Source: Candidatus Thiomargarita nelsonii | GTDB taxonomy: Bacteria > Pseudomonadota > Gammaproteobacteria > Beggiatoales > Beggiatoaceae | DNA length: 64,000 bases | Assembly: GCA_000785145.2 (NCBI GenBank) | Contig: JSZA02000021.1 | Span: forward strand, 1-64,000 | Direction: 5' to 3' | Shown here: positions 51,676-59,785 of the stretch, piece by piece | Position numbering within the stretch: the first letter of the stretch is position 1 | Layout: every line of letters starts with the position of its first letter | Program-made: the position numbers and the translations under genes | The notes under the pieces: generated by a model | What the model was told of the DNA's origin: nothing | What the model saw: the letters and a program-made list of their open reading frames with translations, nothing else | Databases searched by the model: none

Positions 51676-52009
51676 CCCACCCCCACAATGAAGCATCAGC
51701 GTTGACAAATTCAATATAGACCCGATTTTTAGGAATATTTAGGCTATCTTCAATGAATGAACACAATTTTTGTGAAAAGTCAGGCGTGCGAGCCGTCGGC
51801 AAACGGAGACTTTTTAACACCAAAAAGGCGGTAGCTTGATCCGTCCCTGCAAATAGCATGGGCGTATTGGCTTGCAATGCCACCATAACATAATTTTCTG
51901 ATTTACCTAATGCTTTGGCAACGATTTGTGAGGCATTTGCCAATAAGCTCGCCTCTTGTTCTGGTGCGACATCAACGTTGGTTTGAATTTGTAAATACGG
52001 GTTATGCAT
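51659..52009 (-). CDS. MIF/tautomerase-superfamily protein with non-terminal proline
   Basis: The 116-residue product has the pattern of macrophage migration inhibitory factor relatives: PYLQIQTNVDV, SQIVAKALGKSENYVMVAL, KNRVYIEFVNADASLWGWDGRTF. Family tautomerases use Pro as residue 1 after Met removal. Here the chosen ATG (52009) gives MHNPYLQIQ, so the Pro is residue 4; a longer start (52039) moves it further away. No start directly before the Pro exists. The enzyme may be inactive as a tautomerase, or be processed. It overlaps the permease gene by 17 bp, so may be part of the mla-type operon. Confidence 0.85.
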   Translation of the reverse strand: MHNPYLQIQTNVDVAPEQEASLLANASQIVAKALGKSENYVMVALQANTPMLFAGTDQATAFLVLKSLRLPTARTPDFSQKLCSFIEDSLNIPKNRVYIEFVNADASLWGWDGRTF

Positions 52010-52205
52010 AGTATTTTTTTTGCTAACAAATATGAACAATATGTAATAAAAAAAAACGTCTGCTCTTTTTACGATACTGAAAAATCGTTAATTAATAAGT
52101 ATATTTTCTTGACAATATAAATTCTAATTTAGTCTAATCCGCTGCCACGCACACGAGTCGAAGTTATAGTTCTTATGTAACAAGAAAAAATCTAATTAGA
52201 TTTTC

Positions 52206-52234
52206 TTGACAAATTAGAATTTTTTTAGTATGAT
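52206..52234 (+). promoter_or_regulatory. Near-consensus sigma70-type promoter
   Basis: TTGACA (52206-52211) and TATGAT (52229-52234) are 17 bp apart: a perfect -35 box and a one-mismatch -10 box, with AT-rich surroundings. Initiation is expected at about 52241, 280 bp before the ispA ATG. It is by far the best promoter match I found. TTTTCTTGAC and TCTAATTTAG motifs upstream (52110-52205) are partly repeated, and may be a regulatory region shared with the divergent MIF-like gene. Confidence 0.75.
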
Positions 52235-52240
52235 GCAAAG

Positions 52241-52430
52241 TAGCTAGAGTCAAAGGGCTTTAGTTCAAGTGGCAGGTATTTGGTTCAGTCTATAAAGTTA
52301 GACTGGTAAAACCTGAGACTGACAACAACAATTGGCGAGAACCAAGTCAATTCTGGTTGTCTAAAGCGATCTAAAAATTCTTTAGGTCTTTGGGAGATAC
52401 CCCCGCCAGGACTTGATCCTGTGTGCGTTG
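52241..52430 (+). ncRNA. Possible structured RNA or ispA leader
   Basis: From the expected start at about 52241, several hairpins can form: CAGTCT-ATAAAGTT-AGACTG (about 52289-52308), inside GGTT...AACC; GACAAC...GTTGTC (about 52320-52360), holding AATTGGCGAGAACCAAGTCAATT; and GGGAGATACCCCC plus CAGGACTTGATCCTG near 52390-52422. No open frame of note is in it. The region matches no RNA family that I can name with confidence. It may be a free small RNA or a 5' leader controlling ispA. Confidence 0.4.
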
Positions 52431-52520
52431 TTAATGAATGGAAACATTTGTTAATGAAAATGTATCGGCATAATGAGTTCTCCAATTTAATACCAAAAAA
52501 CATAAAGAGCACTATAACGT

Positions 52521-53411
52521 ATGTCTCTAAAATCCTTAATGACGACTTACCAACAACGAATAGAGGCAGCCTTGGAATCATGGTTGCCTGCACCTGAAAT
52601 TCAACCCAGTCGCTTACATCAAGCGATGCGTTACGCAGTACAGGGTGGTGGCAAACGAGTACGCCCATTGCTTGTCTATTTAACAGGCAACACCCTCAAC
52701 CTCAATCCAGCTAACTTGGATGCCCCCGCCTGTGCCGTTGAATTCATTCATGCCTTTTCATTAGTGCATGACGATTTACCTGCTATGGACGACGATGATT
52801 TGCGCCGAGGCAAACCCACCTGTCACAAAGCATTTGATGAAGCCACAGCTATTCTAGCTGGCGATGCCCTACAATCGCTGGCATTTTATGCGCTCAGTCA
52901 CGATCCCAATTTACAAACAACGGATAAACAACGCTTAAAAATGATTGAAACACTGGCACAGGCAAGTGGCTCACGCGGGATGGCGGGTGGACAAGTAATT
53001 GATATGGACTCTGCTGGACAATCTTTAAACATTGTTGAATTGGAAAATATGCATATCCATAAAACTGGAGCACTGATACGTGCCAGTGTCAAACTCGGCG
53101 CCTTGGCATATCCCTCTATTGACGATAACTTATTGAAAAAACTTGACCACTATGCCAAGTGCATTGGATTAGCCTTTCAGATTCAAGATGATATTTTAGA
53201 TATCGAATCCGATACAAAAACCTTGGGCAAACTTCAAGGCTCAGATATTGCCAATGACAAAGTGACTTATCCTGCTTTGTTAGGATTGCGCGGGGCGAAA
53301 AAAATGGCAAATGAATTAGTTGAAGATGCCATCAAAAGCCTTAGCGATTTTGACCAAAAAGCGGAGCCATTGCGTTGGATGGCTAACTATATTGTGACTC
53401 GCAACTACTGA
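52521..53411 (+). CDS. ispA: Polyprenyl (farnesyl/geranyl) diphosphate synthase
   Basis: The 296-residue enzyme condenses isopentenyl diphosphate with allylic diphosphates to give farnesyl diphosphate, the precursor of quinones, undecaprenyl phosphate and, in some species, hopanoids. The first Asp-rich motif is DDLPAMDDDDLRRGKPT (about 86-102), and the second is FQIQDDILDIESD (about 220-232). GGKRVRPLLVYL (about 46-57) and the KTGALIRASV motif are also typical. Length agrees with IspA (about 299). The usual partners xseB and dxs are not adjacent. Confidence 0.95.
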   Translation: MSLKSLMTTYQQRIEAALESWLPAPEIQPSRLHQAMRYAVQGGGKRVRPLLVYLTGNTLNLNPANLDAPACAVEFIHAFSLVHDDLPAMDDDDLRRGKPTCHKAFDEATAILAGDALQSLAFYALSHDPNLQTTDKQRLKMIETLAQASGSRGMAGGQVIDMDSAGQSLNIVELENMHIHKTGALIRASVKLGALAYPSIDDNLLKKLDHYAKCIGLAFQIQDDILDIESDTKTLGKLQGSDIANDKVTYPALLGLRGAKKMANELVEDAIKSLSDFDQKAEPLRWMANYIVTRNY

Positions 53412-53431
53412 ACGAACAGGATTCACCTATT

Positions 53432-53851
53432 ATGCTACCATCTTATAATTATTCCTACGCAAAAGCGAGAGTGATTGGAGCACTACTGAGGCTTGAAAAA
53501 TTTACAGTCTTTTCAGAATTGAGCCTGAGAATTGATGGCAAAAATTATACACCTGATGTTTGCCTTTATCCAAAACGTGATGTCGATCTCTCGTTACGAG
53601 ATACTCGCGATCTCGATGAAATGCCGGTTTTAGCTATTGAGATACTTTCACACACTCAGACACTAGAAGAAATATTGGATAGATTTGGACTTTATTTTGG
53701 TGCCGTTGTCAAATCTTGCTGGTTGGTTGTTCCGGTGGCGGGTGCAGTCGTTGTTTATTCTTCATCTGAGAAAGCACAACGATTTCGTACTGGGGATATT
53801 ATTGATGAGCAATTAAATATACAAGTGCCTTTAGAGGATATTTTTGACTAA
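53432..53851 (+). CDS. Uma2-family (DUF820) putative PD-(D/E)XK nuclease
   Basis: The 139-residue protein has the Uma2-family pattern: RIDGKNYTPDVCLYPK (about 36-51, Asp of the core), DEMPVLAIEILSHTQTLEEI (about 66-85, E-x-x-S/K position) and CWLVVPVAGAVVVYSS. Such proteins are very frequent in cyanobacteria and large sulfur bacteria, and probably are nucleases linked to mobile DNA or DNA repair. The protein lacks the longer N-terminal part of many members (about 190), so it is short. It follows ispA by 20 bp. Confidence 0.85.
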   Translation: MLPSYNYSYAKARVIGALLRLEKFTVFSELSLRIDGKNYTPDVCLYPKRDVDLSLRDTRDLDEMPVLAIEILSHTQTLEEILDRFGLYFGAVVKSCWLVVPVAGAVVVYSSSEKAQRFRTGDIIDEQLNIQVPLEDIFD

Positions 53852-53876
53852 CTGATGCTTTGCACTCCTGCTTATG

Positions 53877-53909
53877 AAAAATCCTATTTCTTAAAGAAAT
53901 AGGATTTTT
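53877..53909. terminator. Bidirectional terminator-like hairpin
   Basis: AAAAATCCTATTTCTTAAAG and its complement form a 33-nt palindrome of the GAAATCCTATTT family, followed by T-rich sequence on both strands. It lies between the convergent Uma2-like and cbbR genes, so this copy is well placed as a terminator for both. Confidence 0.7.
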
Positions 53910-53924
53910 TTGATCTTTTAGACA

Positions 53925-54878
53925 TCATTTACTAAGCTCACTCAAGCCTTGCCCCCCATCATTCAACAATTGATAAACATCTTGTATCACATTTTGACTA
54001 TTAGTCAATAAGAAATCTAAAAATGTGCGTGCCACTAATGACAATTTTTTCTCCGTCAAATGCGCGACATACCAGTAGCGTTTAAGCGGAAAATTCTCTA
54101 CATCCAACAACTTAAGGGCACCCGTCGCCAATTCTAAGGTGACAGTATGTTGAGACAACACAGAAATACCTAAGCCTGCCATTACACCTTGTTTAATCGC
54201 GTCACTACTCCCCAATTCCATGTTGGTTTGCAACTCTAAATCCTGAGTCGCAAAACAACGCTCTATCGCCAAGCGTGTACCTGAACCCACTTCTCGGAAT
54301 AAAATAGTCTCTTGTGCTAATCGTTTCAATGGAATGTTAGATTGCTCGACGAGCGGATGTTGGGGGGGGGCTAAGACGACCAAAGGATTTTCCAAAAATT
54401 GATGAGCTGTTACATGCAAACGTTCAGGCACTTGTCCCATAATCACCAAATCATCTTCATTATTAGCCAAGCGTTCTAAGATAGAAGTACGGTTAGTCAC
54501 ATTTAGATTGAGATGTACTTGGGGATACTGTTGCAAAAAAGCTTTGAATAAATGTGGCGTAAAATAAGCCGCCGTTGTCACCACCGATAATTTTAATTGA
54601 CCTTTAATACTGCCCTGCAATTCATTCAGGGAGATTTCTAAAGCGTCAATACGGGCAAAAATATCCTCACAAGCACCATATAATTCACGTCCTGCGTCAG
54701 TGAGAAAAATGCGTTTACCTATCTGCTCAAACAAGGACATACCCATATGTCCTTCTAACTGTTTGATTTGTATAGAAACTGCGGGTTGGGTCAAACATAA
54801 TTCGGCAGCGGCACGGGTAAAACTCAAATGTTGTGCCACCGCTTTAAATAACGTCAATTGACGTAAGGTCATGTGCAT
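53925..54878 (-). CDS. cbbR: LysR-type regulator CbbR of the RuBisCO operon
   Basis: The 317-residue protein starts with the LysR winged helix (MHMTLRQLTLFKAVAQHLSFTRAAAELCLTQPAVSIQIKQLE), nearly the consensus CbbR N-terminus. The co-inducer domain follows (LSVVTTAAYFTPHLFKAF... LFREVGSGTRLAIE...), with the G-S-G-T effector loop seen in CbbR/CysB relatives. It is divergent from cbbM with a 246-bp gap, the standard cbbR arrangement. CbbR activates cbb genes in response to metabolites of the Calvin cycle. Confidence 0.93.
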   Translation of the reverse strand: MHMTLRQLTLFKAVAQHLSFTRAAAELCLTQPAVSIQIKQLEGHMGMSLFEQIGKRIFLTDAGRELYGACEDIFARIDALEISLNELQGSIKGQLKLSVVTTAAYFTPHLFKAFLQQYPQVHLNLNVTNRTSILERLANNEDDLVIMGQVPERLHVTAHQFLENPLVVLAPPQHPLVEQSNIPLKRLAQETILFREVGSGTRLAIERCFATQDLELQTNMELGSSDAIKQGVMAGLGISVLSQHTVTLELATGALKLLDVENFPLKRYWYVAHLTEKKLSLVARTFLDFLLTNSQNVIQDVYQLLNDGGQGLSELSK

Positions 54879-55124
54879 AGTAACTTAAAACCTACTAAAA
54901 ATCTAAATCATAACATAAAATAATGTATTAGCTAATATAATAATATACTTTTTTTGTTATCAGTTATCAGTTGTTAGTTATTATTAATATAATAAAAATC
55001 AAAAAATTTTGATGTATATATATATTATATAAGTAAATTTAATTTGATTAGTTTTTATTAAACACTCAAAATACACTGCGAAATCAGCCACCACACACAC
55101 GATAACACAATAGGAAAATTAATT
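54879..55124. promoter_or_regulatory. cbbR-cbbM intergenic control region
   Basis: The 246-bp divergent gap is very AT-rich. It contains TTAGCTAATATAATAATAT (54928-54946), which fits the T-N11-A LysR box loosely, and long alternating TATATATATATTATATAA (55015-55032). No clear sigma70 box pair could be fixed because of low complexity. AGGAAAATTAATT before 55125 is the cbbM ribosome binding site. CbbR is expected to bind here. Confidence 0.5.
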
Positions 55125-56513
55125 ATGGCACTTGACCAATCGAACCGTTATGCCGATCTGAGTCTAAAAGAAGAAGATCTCATCAAGGGCGGTAACCATG
55201 TATTGTGCGCTTATTTGATGAAGCCTAAAGAGGGCTTTTTTGACTATTTGGGCACAGCGGCTCATTTTGCAGCAGAATCTTCCACTGGTACCAATGTGGA
55301 GGTTTGCACTACAGATGATTTTACCAAAGGCGTGGATGCTCTCGTTTATGAAATCGACGAAGAAAAGGAATTGATGAAAATCGCCTATCCAGTCGATCTA
55401 TTTGACCGCAACATGAAAGACGGTCGCGCCATGATCGTGTCTTTTCTGACCTTGGCCATCGGTAACAACCAAGGCATGGGCGATATTGAATACGGTAAAA
55501 TGCTCGATTTTTATGTGCCACCTAAATACCTTCGTCTGTTCGATGGACCAAACAAAAATATCGTGGATATGTGGCGTGTATTAGGTCGCCCCTTAGAAAA
55601 CGGTGGCATGGTCGTCGGTACTATCATTAAGCCTAAATTGGGGCTACGTCCTGAGCCATTTGCCAAAGCCTGTTACCAGTTCTGGCTAGGCGGTGATTTT
55701 ATTAAGAATGATGAACCACAGGGTAACCAGGTGTTTGCGCCCACGCGCAAGATCATTCCCTTGATTGTAGATGCTATGAAACGCGCTCAAGATGAAACGG
55801 GTGAGGCTAAGATTTTCTCTGCTAATATCACCGCTGACGATCCCTTCGAGATGATTCACCGGGGTGAATATATCCTAGAAGAATTCGGAGAGTTCGGCGA
55901 TCATGTCGCATTCTTGGTGGACGGTTATGTGGGTGGCCCCACTGCAATCACTACCTGCCGTCGCTATTTCCCTAACCAGTTCTTGCATTATCATCGTGCG
56001 GGTCATGGTGCGGTCACCTCTCAACAATCTCAACGTGGCTACAGTGTACTCGTACACATGAAAATGGCACGTATGCAAGGTGCATCTGGTATCCACACCG
56101 GTACCATGGGCTACGGTAAAATGGAGGGGGATGCGACAGAAAAAAATCTTGCCTACAACTTAGAGCGCGATTCTGCTGATGGTCTCTACTACCATCAAGA
56201 GTGGGCTGGCATGAAGGCCACTACGCCTATTATCTCTGGCGGTATGAACGCGCTGCGTTTACCTGGCTTCTTTGATAATTTAGGACATTGCAACGTGATT
56301 CAAACCTCAGGCGGCGGCGCTTTTGGTCATAAGGATGGCGGTGCAGCAGGTGCCACATCCTTGCGTCAGGCACGTGATGCTTGGATGCAGGGTGTAGATG
56401 TAATCGAATATGCCAAGGAGCATGAAGAGTTGCGTGGTGCTTTTGAAACTTTCACCGCAGATGCTGATAAGATTTATCCAAATTGGCGTGAAAAACTCGG
56501 TGTACATAAATAA
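55125..56513 (+). CDS. cbbM: Form II ribulose-1,5-bisphosphate carboxylase/oxygenase
   Basis: The 462-residue large-subunit-only RuBisCO fixes CO2 on ribulose bisphosphate. Family features: [20 protein letters not shown], typical of Cbb[16 protein letters not shown] (catalytic Lys near 168); [16 protein letters not shown] (carbamylated Lys near 193); the H-R-A-G-H-G loop ([10 protein letters not shown]); and loop 6 [10 protein letters not shown]. Length equals other form II enzymes (about 460). Form II enzymes work best at high CO2 and low O2, as in sulfidic sediments. It is followed by cbbQ and cbbO, which activate it. Confidence 0.98.
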   Translation: MALDQSNRYADLSLKEEDLIKGGNHVLCAYLMKPKEGFFDYLGTAAHFAAESSTGTNVEVCTTDDFTKGVDALVYEIDEEKELMKIAYPVDLFDRNMKDGRAMIVSFLTLAIGNNQGMGDIEYGKMLDFYVPPKYLRLFDGPNKNIVDMWRVLGRPLENGGMVVGTIIKPKLGLRPEPFAKACYQFWLGGDFIKNDEPQGNQVFAPTRKIIPLIVDAMKRAQDETGEAKIFSANITADDPFEMIHRGEYILEEFGEFGDHVAFLVDGYVGGPTAITTCRRYFPNQFLHYHRAGHGAVTSQQSQRGYSVLVHMKMARMQGASGIHTGTMGYGKMEGDATEKNLAYNLERDSADGLYYHQEWAGMKATTPIISGGMNALRLPGFFDNLGHCNVIQTSGGGAFGHKDGGAAGATSLRQARDAWMQGVDVIEYAKEHEELRGAFETFTADADKIYPNWREKLGVHK

Positions 56514-56529
56514 GTCATTGAGCTAGAGC

Positions 56530-56557
56530 GTAGAGACGCACGATTGTGCATCTCTAC
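56530..56557 (+). terminator. GTAGAGACGCAC hairpin between cbbM and cbbQ
   Basis: GTAGAGACGCAC (56530-56541), a short loop GATT, then GTGCATCTCTAC (56546-56557) form an 11- to 12-bp stem with one mismatch, without a U run. It lies 16 bp behind cbbM. It may stabilise the cbbM message 3' end or partly terminate it, giving more RuBisCO than activase. Confidence 0.6.
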
Positions 56558-56593
56558 TAGGATATCGACTATTAATTTTTGTTGGTGACTATT

Positions 56594-57397
56594 ATGAGCA
56601 TGCAAGAGCAGTACCATATCACGGAAGAGCCTTTTTACCAGCCCACGGGCAATGAAGTCACCCTATATGAGGCCGCCTATCAACAACGTTTACCAGTGAT
56701 GCTTAAAGGGCCAACCGGCTGTGGCAAAACCCGCTTCGTGGAATATATGGCCTGGAAACTGCAAAAACCCCTGATCAGTGTGGCTTGCAATGAGGACATG
56801 ACCGCATCAGACTTGGTCGGTCGATTTTTGCTTGAAAAGGATGGCACTCGTTGGCAAGATGGACCACTGACAGTATCGAGTCGCATCGGTGCCATTTGTT
56901 ATCTTGATGAAGTCGTCGAAGCACGCCAAGATACGACTGTGGTAATCCATCCTCTAACTGACCACCGTCGTGTGCTCCCCCTAGATAAAAAAGGTGAATT
57001 AGTCCACGCGCATCCTGATTTCCAGTTAGTGATCTCCTACAATCCCGGCTACCAAAGTTTGATGAAGGATCTCAAACAGTCCACTAAGCAACGTTTCACC
57101 GCTCTTGATTTCGAATATCCTGATGAAAACACCGAAACAAGCATCGTCAGCAAAGAAAGTGGCTTGGATGTTGAGCAAAGCAAAAAATTGGTGCAAATAG
57201 GCCATCGTGCCCGTAACCTCAAGGGACACGGTTTGGATGAGGGTATTTCTACCCGTTTGCTAGTCTATGCTGCAAATTTGATCCAAGCTGGTATTGAACC
57301 TATTGAAGCTAGCAAAATGGCAATGGTGCGCCCAGTCACTGATGATCCTGATATTCGCGCCACCCTAAATAACGCGGTTGAAATGATTTTCGGATAA
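56594..57397 (+). CDS. cbbQ: RuBisCO activase AAA+ subunit CbbQ
   Basis: The 267-residue MoxR-type AAA+ ATPase removes inhibitory sugar phosphates from RuBisCO together with CbbO. It has Walker A GPTGCGKTR (about 39-47), Walker B ICYLDEVVEA (about 97-106), sensor 1 VISYNPGYQ, and the arginine STKQRFTALDFEYP. ATG 56594 is chosen (MSMQEQYHITEEPFY); the TTG at 56579 is less likely. Length matches CbbQ (about 266). The sequence belongs to the Q2-type that pairs with form II RuBisCO. Confidence 0.95.
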   Translation: MSMQEQYHITEEPFYQPTGNEVTLYEAAYQQRLPVMLKGPTGCGKTRFVEYMAWKLQKPLISVACNEDMTASDLVGRFLLEKDGTRWQDGPLTVSSRIGAICYLDEVVEARQDTTVVIHPLTDHRRVLPLDKKGELVHAHPDFQLVISYNPGYQSLMKDLKQSTKQRFTALDFEYPDENTETSIVSKESGLDVEQSKKLVQIGHRARNLKGHGLDEGISTRLLVYAANLIQAGIEPIEASKMAMVRPVTDDPDIRATLNNAVEMIFG

Positions 57398-57402
57398 ACG
57401 AC

Positions 57403-59631
57403 ATGGCAATAAACCCTGAATTGCAAGACTACCGTGACAAATTGCGTTGCAGTGTCCAAAATATCGATGACATCTTTGATCAATGTCTGTGCGAAGCTAA
57501 AAAGGTTATGACCCCTGAGGGCATCGAAGCTTGGTTAGATGCTGCCAGTAGAGTATGTGGACTCGGTCGAGGTAAAGAACTGGTATTGATTCTCTTAGAA
57601 GACATGCCAGAAATAGTGCGTTTGACCGATGAAAATATTATTCAGGATGTGACAGATATGGCTGAAACCCTTTCCTCTCGGCTTCTTGGTCCTGCTATTA
57701 ATCCTTTTCTGACCACATTACCCGCAGTATGCCGCCGTTTGGAAGATAGCAAAATGCTGCGCGACTGGCTACAACTGGTGGCGCAGATGGCTGACGAGGC
57801 TAAGGAAGGCTTAGTACCTTTGCTGGGACGTATCGTTTATCTCCTCAATCAACTCAGTATCGGTGGCTTGAAAAATTGGATCAACTATGGTATCCGCGCT
57901 TATCAAGAACAACCCCATCGTTTAGGCGATTTTTTCAGTTTACAAGCGGCAGACGCACATGCCATGTTACAACGAGAGCGACATGGCACGCTTTATATAG
58001 ATCACGAACGTCAACTTAAGCTGTATCTACGTGCTTTCTGGGAACTGGTTGTGGATTTTCGTCCCTATTCGCTGGCTTTTGATATTTTGCGTAAGCCACG
58101 TCCCCATCTTGATAAATTAGGGTTCCATTTGCCAGATGTTTACGACGATTTGGACGGCGTTAAAGGTATTGATCGTTACCGCGCGATGGTTTCCCACATG
58201 GTAGCCCATAAACTGTGGTCGCAACCCTATTTGGCGGATAATTTCAGTAGTTTTCAACATTTGACGGTGGAAACCTTTGAAGATGCTCGGGTCGAAACGC
58301 TGGCGATACGTCGCTACCCGGGCTTACGAAAATTATGGTTGGCTCTCCATCCTTTCCCTAAAGAGGGTGCTTGTCCTGAAGGTTATGCCTGCATCCGCCA
58401 TAAACTGGCTATGCTTTCCCGTGCCTTCTTGGATCCAGGGCATCCTTATACCGATTCCGTGCTTTTGGAATACGTGGAAAAATTCCATAAACGTATGGCT
58501 GATGATCCTTATAACACTGCCATCAGCACTGAACTAGGCGTCGCTTACTTAACAAAAATCTACGAACACGATTTCCGCAAGCCAAAAGTTTGGTTTGAGG
58601 ATACTGAGATCAGCTACCGAGACGATAACCGTTACCTCTGGATGTTCTTGGAAGATGCGGAGGACGAGGACGACTTCCATTCCGATCACGGTGCAAGCGA
58701 TCATAAAAAGGATGAGCAACAGGAAGGGGAAGTCCTGCCACCCCAACACTATCCAGAATGGGATTATCAAATTCAGAGTTACCGCCCTGATTGGACGACT
58801 GTGTACGAGGGCATCCAATCCCCCGGCGATCCTAGCCACATCGACCGCTTGTTGGAAAAACATCAGTTATTAGCCAAACGTTTGAAAAAAGTTGTTGACT
58901 TGCTCAAGCCCCAACAGCGTAAGCGGGTGCGCTATCAAGAGGAGGGGGATGAGCTAGATTTAGATATGCTCATCCGTGCGATGACGGACTTTCGCGCTGG
59001 TAGCGTGCCTGACACTCGCATTCACCAAAGCCACGTCAAAGACGGACGGGACATAGCAGTGTTGCTGTTGCTTGATCTTTCAGAATCTATCAACGAACCC
59101 GCAGAAGGCGGCGATACCACTATTTTGCAACTGAGCCAAGAATCTGTCTCTATGCTGGCTTGGGCAGTAGAGGCACTGGGGGATCCCTTTGCCATCGCCG
59201 GATTCTCTTCCAATACGCGGCACGAAGTGCGTTACACCCACTTCAAGGGTTTTAAAGAACATTGGGGCGATCAGCCCAAAAGCCGCTTGGCGGCAATGAA
59301 GGCGAGCTATTCTACTCGTATGGGCTCCGCCCTGCGCCACGCGGGGCGGTATCTTGAGCAGCGTCGTGAGGAGAAGAAATTGTTGCTAGTGCTTAGCGAC
59401 GGTGAGCCTTCAGACATCGACGTGCAGGATGCCCGTTACCTTAAAGATGACACCCATATAGCGGTAAATGAGCTGGAAGGCAAGGGCATCATCACTTATT
59501 GCATCACTTTAGATCCTAATGCCGATGAGTATGTGGCTGACATTTTCGGTGCGACTCACTATACTGTTATCGACCGGCTAGAGCGGTTACCGGAGAAATT
59601 GCCTCGCTTGTTTATGGCACTTACACGGTAA
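57403..59631 (+). CDS. cbbO: RuBisCO activase adaptor CbbO (vWA domain)
   Basis: The 742-residue adaptor joins the CbbQ hexamer to RuBisCO. The N-terminal two thirds is helical and conserved in CbbO (YRAMVSHMVAHKLWSQPY, DARVETLAIRRYPGLRKLW); a highly acidic linker lies at about 420-445 (EDAEDEDDFHSDHGASDHKKD). The C-terminal vWA domain starts near 548 with the MIDAS LLLLDLSESIN (DxSxS intact) and later DGEPSDID. The start is 5 bp after the cbbQ stop. An intact MIDAS is needed for binding the RuBisCO acidic residue, so the complex is likely functional. Confidence 0.95.
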   Translation: MAINPELQDYRDKLRCSVQNIDDIFDQCLCEAKKVMTPEGIEAWLDAASRVCGLGRGKELVLILLEDMPEIVRLTDENIIQDVTDMAETLSSRLLGPAINPFLTTLPAVCRRLEDSKMLRDWLQLVAQMADEAKEGLVPLLGRIVYLLNQLSIGGLKNWINYGIRAYQEQPHRLGDFFSLQAADAHAMLQRERHGTLYIDHERQLKLYLRAFWELVVDFRPYSLAFDILRKPRPHLDKLGFHLPDVYDDLDGVKGIDRYRAMVSHMVAHKLWSQPYLADNFSSFQHLTVETFEDARVETLAIRRYPGLRKLWLALHPFPKEGACPEGYACIRHKLAMLSRAFLDPGHPYTDSVLLEYVEKFHKRMADDPYNTAISTELGVAYLTKIYEHDFRKPKVWFEDTEISYRDDNRYLWMFLEDAEDEDDFHSDHGASDHKKDEQQEGEVLPPQHYPEWDYQIQSYRPDWTTVYEGIQSPGDPSHIDRLLEKHQLLAKRLKKVVDLLKPQQRKRVRYQEEGDELDLDMLIRAMTDFRAGSVPDTRIHQSHVKDGRDIAVLLLLDLSESINEPAEGGDTTILQLSQESVSMLAWAVEALGDPFAIAGFSSNTRHEVRYTHFKGFKEHWGDQPKSRLAAMKASYSTRMGSALRHAGRYLEQRREEKKLLLVLSDGEPSDIDVQDARYLKDDTHIAVNELEGKGIITYCITLDPNADEYVADIFGATHYTVIDRLERLPEKLPRLFMALTR

Positions 59632-59691
59632 TAATGATTGACACTTTTTTTGTTATTTGATTTTGTTGTGACATTGGAGGCTGGGTTGAGT

Positions 59692-59785
59692 GGCTAACGC
59701 CTCACATCACCGGCTGCAAAAAGCGGGGTAGTTTCCGCTCCAGCCACGCCGCTTTTTGCTGTCCGAGTGCATGTGATTGTTATGC
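59692..59785 (-). other. attC-like integron recombination site
   Basis: Read on the minus strand: GCATAAC (59785-59779), AATCACATGCACTCGGACAG, GCAAAAAGCGG paired with CCGCTTTTTGC, AGCCGGTGATGTGAG, GCGTTAGCC (to 59692). The outer boxes ATAAC and GTTAG, the CACAT/ATGTG arms and the unpaired bases make the imperfect hairpin typical of attC. The box contains the stop codon of the methyltransferase gene (59780-59782), as in many cassettes. Confidence 0.65.

Noticed and set aside
52241-52430. 6S RNA or TPP riboswitch before ispA
   Set aside because: No long closing stem with central bubble as in 6S RNA, and no CUGAGA or matching TPP core could be found. Left as an unassigned structured region.
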